Shown here in pieces: positions 22,901-32,960 of a DNA stretch of 64,000 nucleotides (positions within the stretch are counted from its first letter, which is position 1; each line of letters opens with the position of its first letter). The notes under the pieces were generated by a model that saw only the letters and a list, made by a program, of their open reading frames with translations, was not told the DNA's origin and searched no databases. The stretch is from assembly GCA_033816765.1 (NCBI GenBank), contig CM066298.1:1-64000 (forward strand), in the 5' to 3' direction. Position numbers and translations under genes: made by a program. This DNA comes from Nothopassalora personata (lineage: Eukaryota > Ascomycota > Dothideomycetes > Mycosphaerellales > Mycosphaerellaceae).

Positions 22901-24700
22901 GTGGAGTAAGGTATCCTAGGTAGTATTCTAGGTAACCTCGTTAGAGGATATCGTAGTTAGCGCTACCTTCTTTAGGTATAGGCGCTAGCGGAGTATCTTA
23001 GTAATTGCGGTCTATACTTCCTACACGTACTCTTTAAACATCGACTTAATATATACTAACGCGTCGGTCCTAGTCTCGAGCTTACGGTCTAGTAACTATT
23101 AGAGGAACCTAAGCTAGGTAGTAAATACTATAGAGGATAGGTAGTAGCTAAAGACGCCGGGCTCTATCTACGAACCCGTACTATAACGGAGAGTGAACAT
23201 AGATAAGAAGCTAACGAGCGGAGAGGTAAATAGGCGTGTTCTAAAGTCGTTAGTAACGAGAAGTATATAGAACTATAACGTAAGCCGTAGGAGCGGTAGA
23301 CGTAACGTACTATTCTCCCCGAGGTTATCGATAGTAGTATACTCGGCCGCCTCGACTAGGGCATACTATATAGTAACCTACTTATCGGTAGCGCGGACGA
23401 TAGAAAGAGGTCCCTAGCTATCGGCTATACTCCCGAAGCTATACTAGTTAGGGAGTATAAGGACACGGGCGAAGTAATAGATCGCCCTTAAGGCGTACTC
23501 GATATAGCCCGTTAACGTCGCCGACGTAACTCAGCCTATAAATAAGCGGGCGTAGGCGCTAGTCGGACCTCAAAACCGATTCGAACGAAATAAATAGAGG
23601 CTCTACTACCGTACCGATATAAGTACTATCTCCTTCGGATTAATACTCTACTACTATATAGCTCGAAGGGCTACGCCGAGGGCTTTAGTAATAGTCTAGA
23701 GAATAGGCTCGTCCTACTCGTTCGGCGTCGATACGGCGGCGTAGATATCCTCTTTAGGTATACCCTTAAGGTGCTAGTCGATCCCGAGCTACTAGAGCTA
23801 TAGTACGGTAGTCGATTAATACTCTAAGAAGTCGGGTACGAGGGACTCTATCCGCGGAATAGCTACGAATAGCTAGTACGTAGTAGTACTCTACTACGAA
23901 AAGAACGAGTCGTCCTAGTGTTATTGTCTCGTTCCAGGGCTAGTCTCAAAAGAGAGATAAGTCAAGTCACGTGGCGGTATTATTCTTTGGAGAGGCTGAA
24001 GCAAGCTGAGCGAAGATAAATGATAGGAATAAGAGTTGTATTCCAATCAGTGAGATAGTAACATGAGTTGAACGCATCAGAACCATAAGGGTTTCTAGCG
24101 TTCCTAAATACAAAGGAGATAGAGCGTTTGCTCTCCGTGCTCTCCATGCTCTCCATGCTCTCTCGAGATCACCGAGGTCAACGAGATCAAGGAGATCACT
24201 TCAGTTGCTCTCTCGGTTCCTTGGTTTTATTCCTGCGGGTGAGAGAGCACTTCTCGGGCGGAAGCGCCCACCAATTGTGGAGGTCTGATTGGTTAGCTTC
24301 CTTCAGCCCCAGATCAGAACCGTAACACCTAGCTAGGCGTCGAGGTTTCGTAAACGACCTCGGTCGTACTACGCTCTACTTTAGTATACCGTTTCTACTA
24401 GGCGTATTAGAAGAGCTACTATACTATAGGGATATACTTCTATAGAGCGTTTAGTATATCCTTCGTTTAACGCCTCTTATCGCTACCCCGACCCTAGGGG
24501 TTCTTCTATATATACGTACGCTTATAGTACTCTTATATCTTAATGCGGGTCTATAATATAGTACCGCATTACTTACTACTACGGAGCGTGCTCGTACATT
24601 TTAACGTAGGGAATGCCTTAAACCCAATTAGTCGATAGTCCTTCGGCTAAGGCTATTAGACATTATCTAGGGTCTAAGCAAGGTTTATAATCGAGTATAT
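20000..24700 (-). pseudogene. telomere-linked RecQ-type helicase (TLH) pseudogene
   Basis: Reading leftward: an N-terminal Cys/His region at about 24450-24620 with the WVNP-type block of TLHs (seen as YIQKNP before a GRG); a long N-terminal domain through 22000-22650; Walker A IAVLPIGSGKSLL at about 21665-21695; motif II read as RIVIDEYYL (DECH box) at about 21405-21425; motif III SATLPP near 21310; and motif VI read as IGRARRDG at about 20850-20885. This order and spacing match fungal telomere-linked helicases. The coding strand is minus, so transcription would run toward the telomere. A likely start at 24698-24700 reads ATA in place of ATG. Many TAG/TAA codons and the solo LTR at 23919-24327 destroy it. 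Ends are approximate. Confidence 0.85.
23919..24327 (-). mobile_element. solo LTR of a gypsy-type element in the TLH gene
   Basis: This 409-bp LTR has TGTTA/TAACA ends and is flanked by the 5-bp duplication CCTAG (23914-23918 and 24328-24332). It is not RIP-mutated, while the sequence around it is. Its left half matches the LTR at 6906-7265. Its right half contains GCTCTC units and GAGATCAC-type repeats, and its outer end resembles the LTR of the gag-only element when reverse-complemented. No internal sequence remains, so it is the product of LTR-LTR recombination. Confidence 0.92.
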
Positions 24701-24827
24701 GTCGGTAGTAATAGCTACCCTAGATTTAACGTCGAGGTCGGAATACTAAGAATTAAGGTATAGCCGTATAAGATACGGCGGTACGGTAAATATATAGCGC
24801 TTACATCGAACGATACGCTACGCGGGG

Positions 24828-25319
24828 TAGTACTCGAACGTCGTAAGCGAGTCTATCGTAGCGGTTACGGTATAGGGCCGTACCTATATATATAAACTAA
24901 GTTTCTATATTAGATAATCTATTAGAGTACGCGTCGAGTAAATAAGCGCTAGGGTCCCGGTCGCGTTTTCACTTAACCTAAAGTAACGGCGACGTGTTTT
25001 TCGCTTAAGAAAAAGCGACCGCGACGTGTTTTTCGCTTAAAATAAGGAGACCGCGACGTGTTTTTTCCCTAGGTAGTACTCGACTTTCGTAAGTAAGTCT
25101 ATCGTAGCGGTTACGGTATAGGGCCGTACCTATATATATAAACTAAGTTTCTATATTAGATAATCTATTAGAGTACGCGTCGAGTAAATAAGCGCTAGGG
25201 TCCCGGTCGCGTTTTCACTTAACCTAAAGTAACGGCGACGTGTTTTTCGCTTAAGAAAAAGCAACCGCGACGTGTTTTTTTACTTAAAATAAGGAGACCG
25301 CGACGTAGTTTTACCTAGG
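24828..25319. repeat. two tandem 246-bp units near the TLH start
   Basis: Unit 1 is 24828-25073 and unit 2 is 25074-25319, nearly identical. The next bases (TAGTGCTCG) start a third unit that does not continue. Each unit contains TATTAGATAATCTA and three short repeats of GCGACGTGTTTTTCGCTTAA type. The array lies upstream of the TLH start and may be part of its promoter region. Confidence 0.85.
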
Positions 25320-26342
25320 TAGTGCTCGACGAGTATAGTATATATCTACTATAGGGACACTACTCTAAGAACGTGCTCTAACTTAGATAACTCTAAGAAC
25401 GTATATAGTTAGACTATTCTAAGTTATGTAGTAATATATACGCGTAACCGCGCGACCGTAGACGGTTATTTAAGATTACGACCGAGAGCTATTTCTTACC
25501 TTACTACGCCGTATAACCCGTCGTACGAACGTAGAATTCGAGGGAGAGAGAGGTAGTATCTCGAATAGCCCGTCCCCTCCGTAGAGACTCTACGACCGCC
25601 TTCTTCGTACGTAGGTACGAGGATATCGGTTCCTTGTAGGCTCGTAGCGAGAGTACCCGCTTCGAACGGTCGTTATTATCTAAAGAGAGAGTCTACCGCG
25701 TTCCCTCTTCTTTCGAGCGGTTTCGAGGTCTTCGTTAATAGACATCCGGGCGCGTCCTATCTTCTCCTCCCTTCTATTCTCTCCTTCTTCGTATTATGTT
25801 TCTAAGGTCGTAATCGTCGCGTTATAGGCTTTTAAAAAGTCGTCGCTTTTCGAGAGTTGTCCGTATTTCGAGTAGGAGTTTTCGAGAAGGAGAGTCCTAG
25901 TTTCTATTCGTCGTAATAAAGGTACTTACGTCGTCCGCTACGTAAAGGCGCTCTCCGTAGGACGACGGTAGCCCGACTACTTACGACGGCCGATAGTAAA
26001 TACGACGGAGAATAAAGTTCGTAGAGGTAACCCCGCTCTAATTAAAAGGTAATAATTCGAGCTAATAACTAGACCCTCTAGCGTACATCGAGGGTTACGC
26101 ACGGCTAGAATTTATATAGGGTTCTAATAACCTTAGGTCGGGTTATTAGATTCTATAGTTAGAGTATAGTATTAAGGGTATAGCGCTACTTATAAGAGCT
26201 ATAGCCCGGGGTCTTATCGTATAATGTATTAGCTTAGAGAATACTACATGTTCTAGTAGATACCGCCGTTACTAACCTTATTTAATTCTCGTAGGTACTA
26301 TTAGTATACGTAGAATTCTCGACTTATTATTTCTCTACCCGT
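25320..26342. other. gene-free RIP-mutated stretch with repeat fragment
   Basis: No frame is convincing. A hairpin of the helicase-block type lies at about 25379-25435. About 110 bp at 25865-25975 (ending GGACGACG) match the right end of the non-LTR-like insertion at 37555-38315, so an older, RIP-mutated copy of that element is probably present here, reading leftward. Confidence 0.45.
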
Positions 26343-27190
26343 TTTAACCCGCGGCGCTAGTTTAGCGTTATTATACTAGTATAGTATATTGCTATTAATG
26401 TAGGTACCGGTACTATTAAGATCGGCTTAGTTAGCTTTATTAATGTAGAATTTATCGAGGATCTAGTTATAGTTAGTATACGTAACAATACTACTCGTAG
26501 TGCCAATTTTACCTCGAACGCGGAGGTAGCTAAGCGGGTTAATAGTCTTCTAACTACGCTTATTAGGGCGAAACTAGAACCCATTTTTTACCTTAATAGC
26601 TAAAAAACTCTTACCTTTAAAGAACTAGTCTTAGATCTTAAGCGTACGCTTATATAGACTATTAGCGGTAATACCGGGATTCGTAACAAAGTAGAGGGCC
26701 TTATAGTAGAAATCTCGAATATACTAATCGTACATTATAGCGCTAACCTTACTATCCCTCTTAAAAACCTACGAGACGGTATATTCGAGCATCTTAAGGC
26801 CCGCTATCCGGTACTTAGGTAGCTAGTTAATGCTATCTACGTTAATCGAGTTTCTAAACTTAACGCTATAGTAACGCTTATTATAGGTATAGTTAGCGCG
26901 CTTAATCCGGAGGGCCTCGTCTTCTTATAGGATCTAATTCTTTAAGACTAATGCATCCCTAATTATAGCCGAAGGTAACATAGTAAGTATTAGATTACTA
27001 TTCTTAGTTAGGGCCGGAGTAGATCGTAGGGTACTAACCGGTATACCTAGCGGACTACCCTCGTGTATAGGTACGCCGTCTAGCGTTCGGTTAGGCGAGG
27101 ATCGAGTAGGCGTAGTTATACCCTTACCTATACTCTCGCCTATACGGAGCTACTTAAGTTGACTCGACTTACGACCGCCTCTCGATAGGA
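26343..27190 (+). pseudogene. RIP-degraded ORF, possibly gag-like
   Basis: The plus-strand frame is closed only by TAG/TAA over about 280 codons. An Arg/Ser/Thr-rich C-terminal part follows a helical region and a short Cys-containing segment near 26950. The pattern recalls ORF1/Gag proteins of fungal retroelements, but no motif is good enough to assign it. Confidence 0.3.
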
Positions 27191-27249
27191 CTATAGGCTA
27201 AGTAGAGGCTAGTAGTAGAGTTAGCGTAGTACTCTTTATACGTCCTTTA

Positions 27250-28020
27250 CCTTTACTACCCGGTAGTAGCTAAGGCTATTACGAGCTAGATAGTCTAGGT
27301 TAAGCTATACTGTCCTCTAGGGACGCGGACTTCTTAGTAATAGTACCTTCTATAAAGTATAGAAGGCTATCCTTATAGACGGCTAGGCGGTGTCTTCTAA
27401 TAATCTCCCTACTCTTAGCCGACTACGGATTAATGCTACGTGCTTTAGCCTCCCTATCGTACCGGGTAAGATTACTAGGCTCTAGAATTCGCTTACGATC
27501 TATACCCTTACGGCCGATTCTTATACGCTAGATTAATGCCCTCTAAATTCTACTAATAGCCCTACTATAATCTAGGTACTTATTAATAAAGGCCGTAAAC
27601 TAGCGGCGCCCGCTATTAGTACTATAAAGCTCGGAGATAACGCGCCGATTAAGAATCTTATTATCTATCTACTATAGCTAGTAGCGGGTAAGCGTAGCTC
27701 GAAGAGTCTTCTCTCGGTTACGAATCTCTAAACCGGTTTTACGAATCTTACCGACGATAGGAAACAAGACATCGAGCTTCTTATTACTAAGAAATTTATC
27801 CTAGTAGCTCTTGCCTATACCGCTCTTAACTTCCTCGAAAAACAGGTTAACCTAGACGGAGTAGTCTTCGAACACCTTCTCGAAGCCCTTATAGAAGTCC
27901 TTTAATACCTCAACCCGCTTCTAAGGACTAAGCTCTCGGAACATAACATTAGCGGCGGACTTCGGTATGTTCGTATTAGTAAGGACATACTTAACGTTAT
28001 CCGGTAGACGAAGGGACTTA
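27250..28020 (-). pseudogene. unrecognised RIP-degraded ORF
   Basis: Reading leftward from about 28020, a frame of about 250 codons has only TAG/TAA stops. It is rich in Lys, Arg, Glu and Leu, with Arg-Asn-Arg-Glu-Lys and similar charged helical stretches. There is no membrane segment or catalytic motif that I can see. It lies beyond the 3' end of gypsy-2, on the same strand. Confidence 0.35.
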
Positions 28021-28720
28021 AACAAGGTCTAAGGTAGGCGGGTAAGCCTAGTAATAGTACTAGTAAGCGCTATGCTCGAGCTAGCCGGACGTAATAAAGG
28101 ACTAGCTAAAGCTATAATAACTAGGATTCGCTAGCAGTAAGATCGTAAGAGCTAGCTATCTCGTAGTGCTACTCTAGAGTATTAGTAAGCTTTAAAAGCT
28201 TAGTGTTGGGGTAGGGCTTTAAAGAAGGTTAAGGTCGTAAAGAGAGAAGCTAAAGAACCGCCTAATGTATATAGTAGTAGTAGATAGATGTGTTAGTAGT
28301 TCTAGTAATAGTATTAGTATTTAAAGAAAAAGAGGAAGTAGTAGGTAGAGAGCTACGCTTAAGTATGCCTCTTAGCGTATATCCCTATAACCGTTATAAG
28401 GTAGTAGCGCCGAGACCGGTCTTATAAGTAGTAAGAGCAGTACTATTAAGGTTATACTAAAGGTCCGATAACCTTACATGTAACCGAAAACTAGTGCTAG
28501 TAACTACCTAGGTAAGCATTTAATAGAGGTATACTACGCTATTACGTAATCCAATTTACCGGTCCCGGGACCGGTAAATGTAACTCTACTAACTAAGGTC
28601 TAACTAAGGTAAGAACACCCTATAAAGTGAAGTCTAGATAACCGAATTGGCTTAATAAACTAAAGGGCATACGTAACACATGCCTAAGGGAAGTAAACTC
28701 CGTACGCTATTACTAACTAA
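28021..28720. other. probable remnant of gypsy-2 3' LTR
   Basis: No gene is seen. Position (directly downstream of the gypsy-2 pol stop at 28721) and the palindrome at 28554-28579, shared with the LTRs at 38909-39301 and 45927-46303, suggest LTR sequence. I could not find the LTR ends. Confidence 0.35.
28554..28579. repeat. 26-bp perfect palindrome, half-site ATTTACCGGTCCC
   Basis: The half-site ATTTACCGGTCCC is followed by its exact reverse complement. Close variants lie at 39202-39227, 42604-42629 and 46001-46026, two of them inside LTRs. The core ACCGGTCCCGGGACCGGT contains no CpA or TpG, so RIP cannot alter it. Confidence 0.85.
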
Positions 28721-30025
28721 TTAGTTCTTAGCCTCGATCCTACTAAACTGTAAAATTTCAGCTATAGAAAGGTTATAAGGCCTAACCTATAGCTTCTTAG
28801 ATTCCGGTTTAGGATCCGATCCCCTTTCGTTAACTCCTATAGGTAGTACGTCTTCGTCGACGATAGGCTCGATCTCGTTTAAATTACTACTATCTTCGCT
28901 ATTAGTAACTTCTCCCTCCCCTATTACGAGATCGATCCTATTATCTAAGCCTAGTACTCCTATATTATCCGGGCAAAGCTCTAGAACTAGCTTAAGGTTT
29001 TCTCGTGCCTAAACACCCTTTATTAGCGTACTATCAAGTTCCTTAAGAATATAGGTACTAAACTCCCTAGAGACACTAGACACCCGATATAGACCTTGCT
29101 ATCGGTAACCGATCTTACGTAAGAAGTTATCCTTATATAGCTTATCGAACCTTATAATAAGGTCGCCCTTCTAGAAACTAATAGAGTTAACATTCCGGTA
29201 AGAATTAAAGTAGTTCTTACTAAGTTCTCTTAGTCGCTTCCTTCGAGTATGTAGCTCTTCTAAACTAAGGTCTCGAGCCTAGAGTTAACGCGCACGTATA
29301 GTAAGGAGGTCCTTAGTCGTCCTTACCGATCCCTATTATTAATTAGCCTACGTCGGGTACTTAACCTTAATTAATAGAATCGTGCGATAGCTATATAGGA
29401 CCTAAGCTAGCGTTATTCTAGTAGTACGATAGGTCGTAGTCCTATTAGCCTATAACATAGCGGGTACCTATTGCTCCTATCCGCGGTATGTGTTCCTTAT
29501 AAGCTTTACTAACGCTATAAGAATCGGACGGTACCTAACCTCGACCGGAGCATTAGATTACGGATAGTACGGTAATATTCGGATTCTTCGAATACTAAGT
29601 CCTACGAGTAACCGCTTAACCTTAGCCGTATAAACCGTAGCGTTATTAAACATAACTTTAGCGTAGTAGCCGTACCTATAGAAGACATCCTCGTATAGAA
29701 ACTTAGTAACCGTCTTAGAGCTAGGAGGTGCCCTCGTTACTCTAGCCTCGATCTAGTTACTAAGTACTTTACGTGTAACTAGGAGGTATCTATTTTTATG
29801 TACCTAGACGGGGTCCGAGTACTACTTCTTACTAATAACCTAAGGGGTCGATAAGTAAAGCTTACTAGTACGCTAGTTGCCTTCGCGAAACCTATAAGGA
29901 GTATAACTTTGAACCTACGTAGAGACATCGGCGAAGCACCCGTCCTAGTAATACTAATCGGAAATAAGGTTATATACGACCTTAGCGCTACGGTAACCGT
30001 GTCTCTTATAGCACTCTATAACGAT
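28721..30025 (-). pseudogene. gypsy-2 pol, integrase C-terminal part
   Basis: Reading leftward from 30025, the frame includes KGDLIIRFDKLYKD and a following QGLYRVSSVS...TYILKELDSTLIKG block. This is the SH3-like C-terminal integrase module of many fungal Ty3/gypsy elements (consensus WQGPYRV...GTYxLxELDGT). It ends at TAA 28721-28723 after an acidic tail. TAG/TAA stops are RIP-type. The rest of the element is cut off by the LTR of gypsy-1B at 30026. I did not find the missing part elsewhere in the window. Confidence 0.7.
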
Positions 30026-30429
30026 TGTTAGGTTTAGTATAACCTAATAATATTACAAGTTAAGAAGATAAGCTTAATCGAGTTTATTCTCGGGCTAATA
30101 GGAAGTTAAGGGAGAGTAATAAAGCAGTAGCTATCTTATCTTATAAAGACTAAGTAGTAGTAAGGTAGAGGTTAGGTTATAGTGTATTCTAAATAGTAAT
30201 ATTAAATAGTGAGTTAAACGCTTCGAACCCATAAGGGATTCTTAGCGTTCCTAAATATAAAGGAGATTCGTAGATCTCGGTAATTAGTCTAATTAGTCTA
30301 AGTATGAGCAGTCTAATTAGTCTAAGTATAAGTAGTCTAATTGCTCTAAGTCTAAGCGCTTAGGTAGGATAAGTTACGTATCCATCTTATCGTTATAATT
30401 CTAGGGTCTATAGGAATTATTCCGTAACA
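30026..30429 (-). mobile_element. gypsy-1B 3' LTR
   Basis: This 404-bp LTR runs from TGTTAGGTTTAG to CCGTAACA. The gag-pol strand is minus, so this left LTR is the 3' one. The preceding five bases, ACGAT, are the expected target duplication; the right-hand partner was not found. It is RIP-mutated and carries the same TAATTAGTCTAAGTATAAG units as 6906-7265. Confidence 0.85.
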
Positions 30430-30502
30430 CTATCCCCTTCTTAGCCTAGCTTCGTCCCGAAGCTTCTTAAGCCGTTATTATTTCTTATAGTAATAGTTAA
30501 CT

Positions 30503-31042
30503 ATGTCTTCTTCCTCCTATAAACGCCGTTAACAACTTACTTAGGATACTAAAATTTCTAGTATTAAAATGGCTCTATGCACGAATTGTTAGAAGTCTCG
30601 ATCCTCGGGCGTAGTAGTAAAGTGTATCGTAGGTTCTCGGTCTAGAAAGTGTTCGGCCTATATTCAAAAAGGCTATAAGGATTACGATATACGTCTCTCT
30701 CGTCTAGAGTAGGAACGTCTTCGCGATTCGCGCGATAATCTTAAGCTAGAACTTAAGAGGATCGAAGAGGAGGAGGTACGGTTAAAGATGCGTAAGATCC
30801 GTCTTCGGAAATAGCTACGATTAGCTAAGCGTCGTACCGACGATACCGTCGCTAAGGAGTTAGAGGAGCTCGAGGAGGAAGAGGCGCGCGAGGAGCTAGC
30901 GTCTCTTAAGCGGGCGTCGGGGGTAGAGGTGTCGCCTTCGCTAGTTTCTTTCTCGGATATCCTAGAGATGCCCGTAAATAACTAGGCGGCGCTTTCTAGA
31001 GCGGAGCCTTAGGGCGAGTCCCTAGGGGTAGAGACTCATTAG
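30503..31042 (+). pseudogene. antisense zinc-cluster/coiled-coil ORF of gypsy-1B
   Basis: The 180-codon frame starts with ATG (MSSSSYKRR) just inside the 3' LTR, on the strand opposite gag-pol. Cysteines CTNC, KC and KCSAY follow the cluster pattern of the ORF at 32961-33521, with the last Cys positions changed to Tyr as RIP would do. A Glu/Arg/Lys-rich coiled coil follows and contains RLRK-stop-L near 30800-30820, where the unmutated relative has Gln. Internal stops are TAG/TAA. It sits between the 3' LTR and the chromodomain end of pol. Confidence 0.6.
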
Positions 31043-31081
31043 GGTATTTATTTATAAGTTGTATCCCTATTCTTATTAATC

Positions 31082-31155
31082 GGCTAGGTAGCTTAGTAGT
31101 AGAGCGTAAGCTATCTATACTCTTAGGGTCGTAGGTTCGATTCCTACCCTAGTTG
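31082..31155 (+). tRNA. tRNA-like sequence (degenerate)
   Basis: A 74-nt segment folds as a tRNA on three of four arms. The acceptor GGCTAGG pairs with CCTAGTT (two G-T pairs) and is followed by G. The D arm is GCTT/GAGC in TAGCTTAGTAGTAGAGC. The T arm is GTAGG-TTCGATT-CCTAC, complete. The anticodon arm does not form five good pairs, and the segment between D and T arms is about two bases too long, so no anticodon can be assigned. It lies inside gypsy-1B between the antisense ORF and pol and is absent at the same place in gypsy-3. Probably a pseudo-tRNA. Confidence 0.5.
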
Positions 31156-31239
31156 CTCGTCGGCCGAGAGATCGATTATCGTTAGTCGTATCGGCGGACC
31201 CATTTTTAGTATTGTCGGATCTTTTACTAACAGTTTTAT

Positions 31240-31512
31240 AGGTTTTATTTTAGTTCCTAGGTATTTTCTAATTCGTCGTATCCTTTCTACTTAATAAGGT
31301 ATCGCTAACCTTTCTTATCTAGGATTTTTTCGACTTTAAATTCGTTTTCTACTTCTAGCTCGAAATGGAAGCTTTCCTAGTAGGGTGTTTCGGCGTCTAC
31401 GGGCTCTAACCTAGAGATATAGAAGACTAGGTGAATTTTTACGTCTAGTAGTAGTTATAGGCGGTAATTAACTAGTCCTATGACTTTGTCGATAAAAAAT
31501 GGTCCGACCTTA
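31240..31512 (-). pseudogene. gypsy-1B pol 3' end: chromodomain
   Basis: Reading leftward from 31512, the frame continues integrase sequence KVGPFFIDKVIGLVNYRL and ends in a chromodomain: FKVEKILDKKG, then YLIK and KGYDELENT around a RIP-type TAG at the usual Trp position. Chromodomains in integrases direct integration toward modified chromatin. This marks gypsy-1 as a chromovirus. The segment is separated from the rest of pol (33914-36952) by the nested 2.4-kb element. Confidence 0.75.
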
Positions 31513-31831
31513 TGTTACGGATCGGTCTGGGGAAGCCCGTAGCCAACCAATCGATGCCAGCAGACCAGCGGATGCACCCGATATGCAGAGTGCTCTCAGT
31601 GCTCTCGGGTGCTCTCTCGAGAGAGCAGAGAGAGCAGAGAGAGCAGGAAAGATCACGCCAAGACACGGCACTATATAGACGACGCTCTTTTGCAAGTAGA
31701 TAGGAGCCTCGTGCTCAACTCATTTCAAGTATACACCATATACTGTTTGGGACCACTACCTTCTCAACGAGTCAGAGACATCACTGCAAAGATCCAAGCC
31801 CAGTTGGGATAACGTACAGCGGTTCCTAACA
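31513..31831 (+). mobile_element. 5' LTR of the gag-only element
   Basis: The termini are TGTTACGG and CCTAACA. U3 holds an inverted array of GCTCTC units (31591-31646, centre CTCTCTCGAGAGAG), and then a TATA box. It differs from the 3' LTR by a C/T near 31727 (CAAG versus TAAG), indicating a recent insertion. Confidence 0.93.
31672..31678 (+). promoter_or_regulatory. TATA box in the 5' LTR
   Basis: TATATAG lies about 190 bp before the gag ATG and about 30 bp after the GCTCTC array, in the right orientation for transcription of gag. This fits a U3 promoter. The transcription start is not visible. Confidence 0.5.
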
Positions 31832-31863
31832 ACTTTGAGCACCACCACCAGGGCCCTTTGCAT

Positions 31864-32856
31864 ATGTCTGGGAGAGACGCTACCCGGAGTCCGTCACGAC
31901 AACAGCCACAGTCAACTGGCATAACGGAACGAATGAGCGAAATGTCGATTACAGGAAGCAGCAAGAACAACAACACTCCTATGGGTATGCTGAACCCATT
32001 GGACCACCACCGTGCACCTAAGGTGTCTACGCCGGAGACGTTCGACGGGACCAAGGACAAACTGGAGGCTTTTCAACTGCAGGTTCAGTTGTACCTTCAC
32101 TTCAACGCACACCAGTTTCAAGGCGAGGCCAGCAAGGTCTTGTACGCCGCATCCTTCCTACGAGGAAAAGCAGCTAGAGGATTCCGACCATACCTCAAGG
32201 ACTGGCTACACAACCAGGGCGAGGGAGAAACACCGAAAACGGAAACTCGAAAAATTTTCCACGACTACGACGAGTTTGAGACGAAACTCGATGATCTATA
32301 CGGGATACCAAATGAGGAGGTATACGCCGACCGACATATCCGACAACTTCGACAGACTACTTCTGTAGCGCTGTACGCCTCAGAATTCCAAGGATATGCC
32401 GCCGACCTGGAATGGAACGACGCAGCTTTGCGATCGCAGTTCTACCTCGGGCTGAAAGACAACGTCAAAGCCGAACTATCCCGAAACGCCAGCGTCGTTA
32501 CGCTAGGGGCGATGATCAAGGCAGCAAAGGAGATCGACGAAAGGCTCCAGGAGTTGAGGTACGACCGACACGTACAGCCTGGATACCAGAGACCCGCCGC
32601 GGGCGGAAGAGGGGGCTTCAAGGCCAGAAGTCAGGACCCTAATGGTTACGGAGACCCAATGGAATTGGACGTAACGGAACGTAGGACAGGAAGGGGGCTG
32701 AAGAGCAAAGGTTCCACCTGCTACGTATGTGGCGAGCAAGGCCATTATGCAAGGAACTGCAAGAAAAAGAACATAGTTAGCCGCGAGTTCAACGCGATGA
32801 TTCGCGAAGAGAATGCATACCAGGAATGCGAGAGCTTTCTCTCGAAATCTGCCTAG
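31864..32856 (+). CDS. Gag of the non-autonomous LTR element
   Basis: An intact 330-aa frame begins at ATG 31864, the first ATG after the LTR; an upstream TTG is in frame but is not needed. A Gag core lies at about residues 55-200 (FDGTKDKLEAFQLQVQLYL, then an ...FLRGKAARGF...Y stretch), typical of the retrotransposon Gag family that assembles particles. An Arg/Gly-rich linker follows, then a zinc knuckle CYVCGEQGHYARNC at about residues 286-299 and a Lys-rich tail. No protease follows. It is the only intact gag frame in the window with no pol partner in its own element. Copy A at the telomere lacks the first part. Confidence 0.9.
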   Translation: MSGRDATRSPSRQQPQSTGITERMSEMSITGSSKNNNTPMGMLNPLDHHRAPKVSTPETFDGTKDKLEAFQLQVQLYLHFNAHQFQGEASKVLYAASFLRGKAARGFRPYLKDWLHNQGEGETPKTETRKIFHDYDEFETKLDDLYGIPNEEVYADRHIRQLRQTTSVALYASEFQGYAADLEWNDAALRSQFYLGLKDNVKAELSRNASVVTLGAMIKAAKEIDERLQELRYDRHVQPGYQRPAAGGRGGFKARSQDPNGYGDPMELDVTERRTGRGLKSKGSTCYVCGEQGHYARNCKKKNIVSREFNAMIREENAYQECESFLSKSA

Positions 32857-32960
32857 CAGAAACGACCTGACGATAAAGGCATCAAACAGCGGCTTCTTGA
32901 TTTGATGACCTAGGACACAGAAGTCAACACTACGACACGGAAAACAGATAAAGGACGAAC

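Noticed and set aside
26357..26584. 75-codon minus-strand open frame
   Set aside because: Shadow of the longer plus-strand degenerate frame at 26343-27190. The composition is only Ile/Leu/Thr-rich as expected from TA-rich DNA.
31832..31850. Primer binding site of the gag-only element
   Set aside because: ACTTTGAGCACCACC follows the 5' LTR where a primer site is expected, but I could not match it to a specific tRNA 3' end, so it is not annotated.
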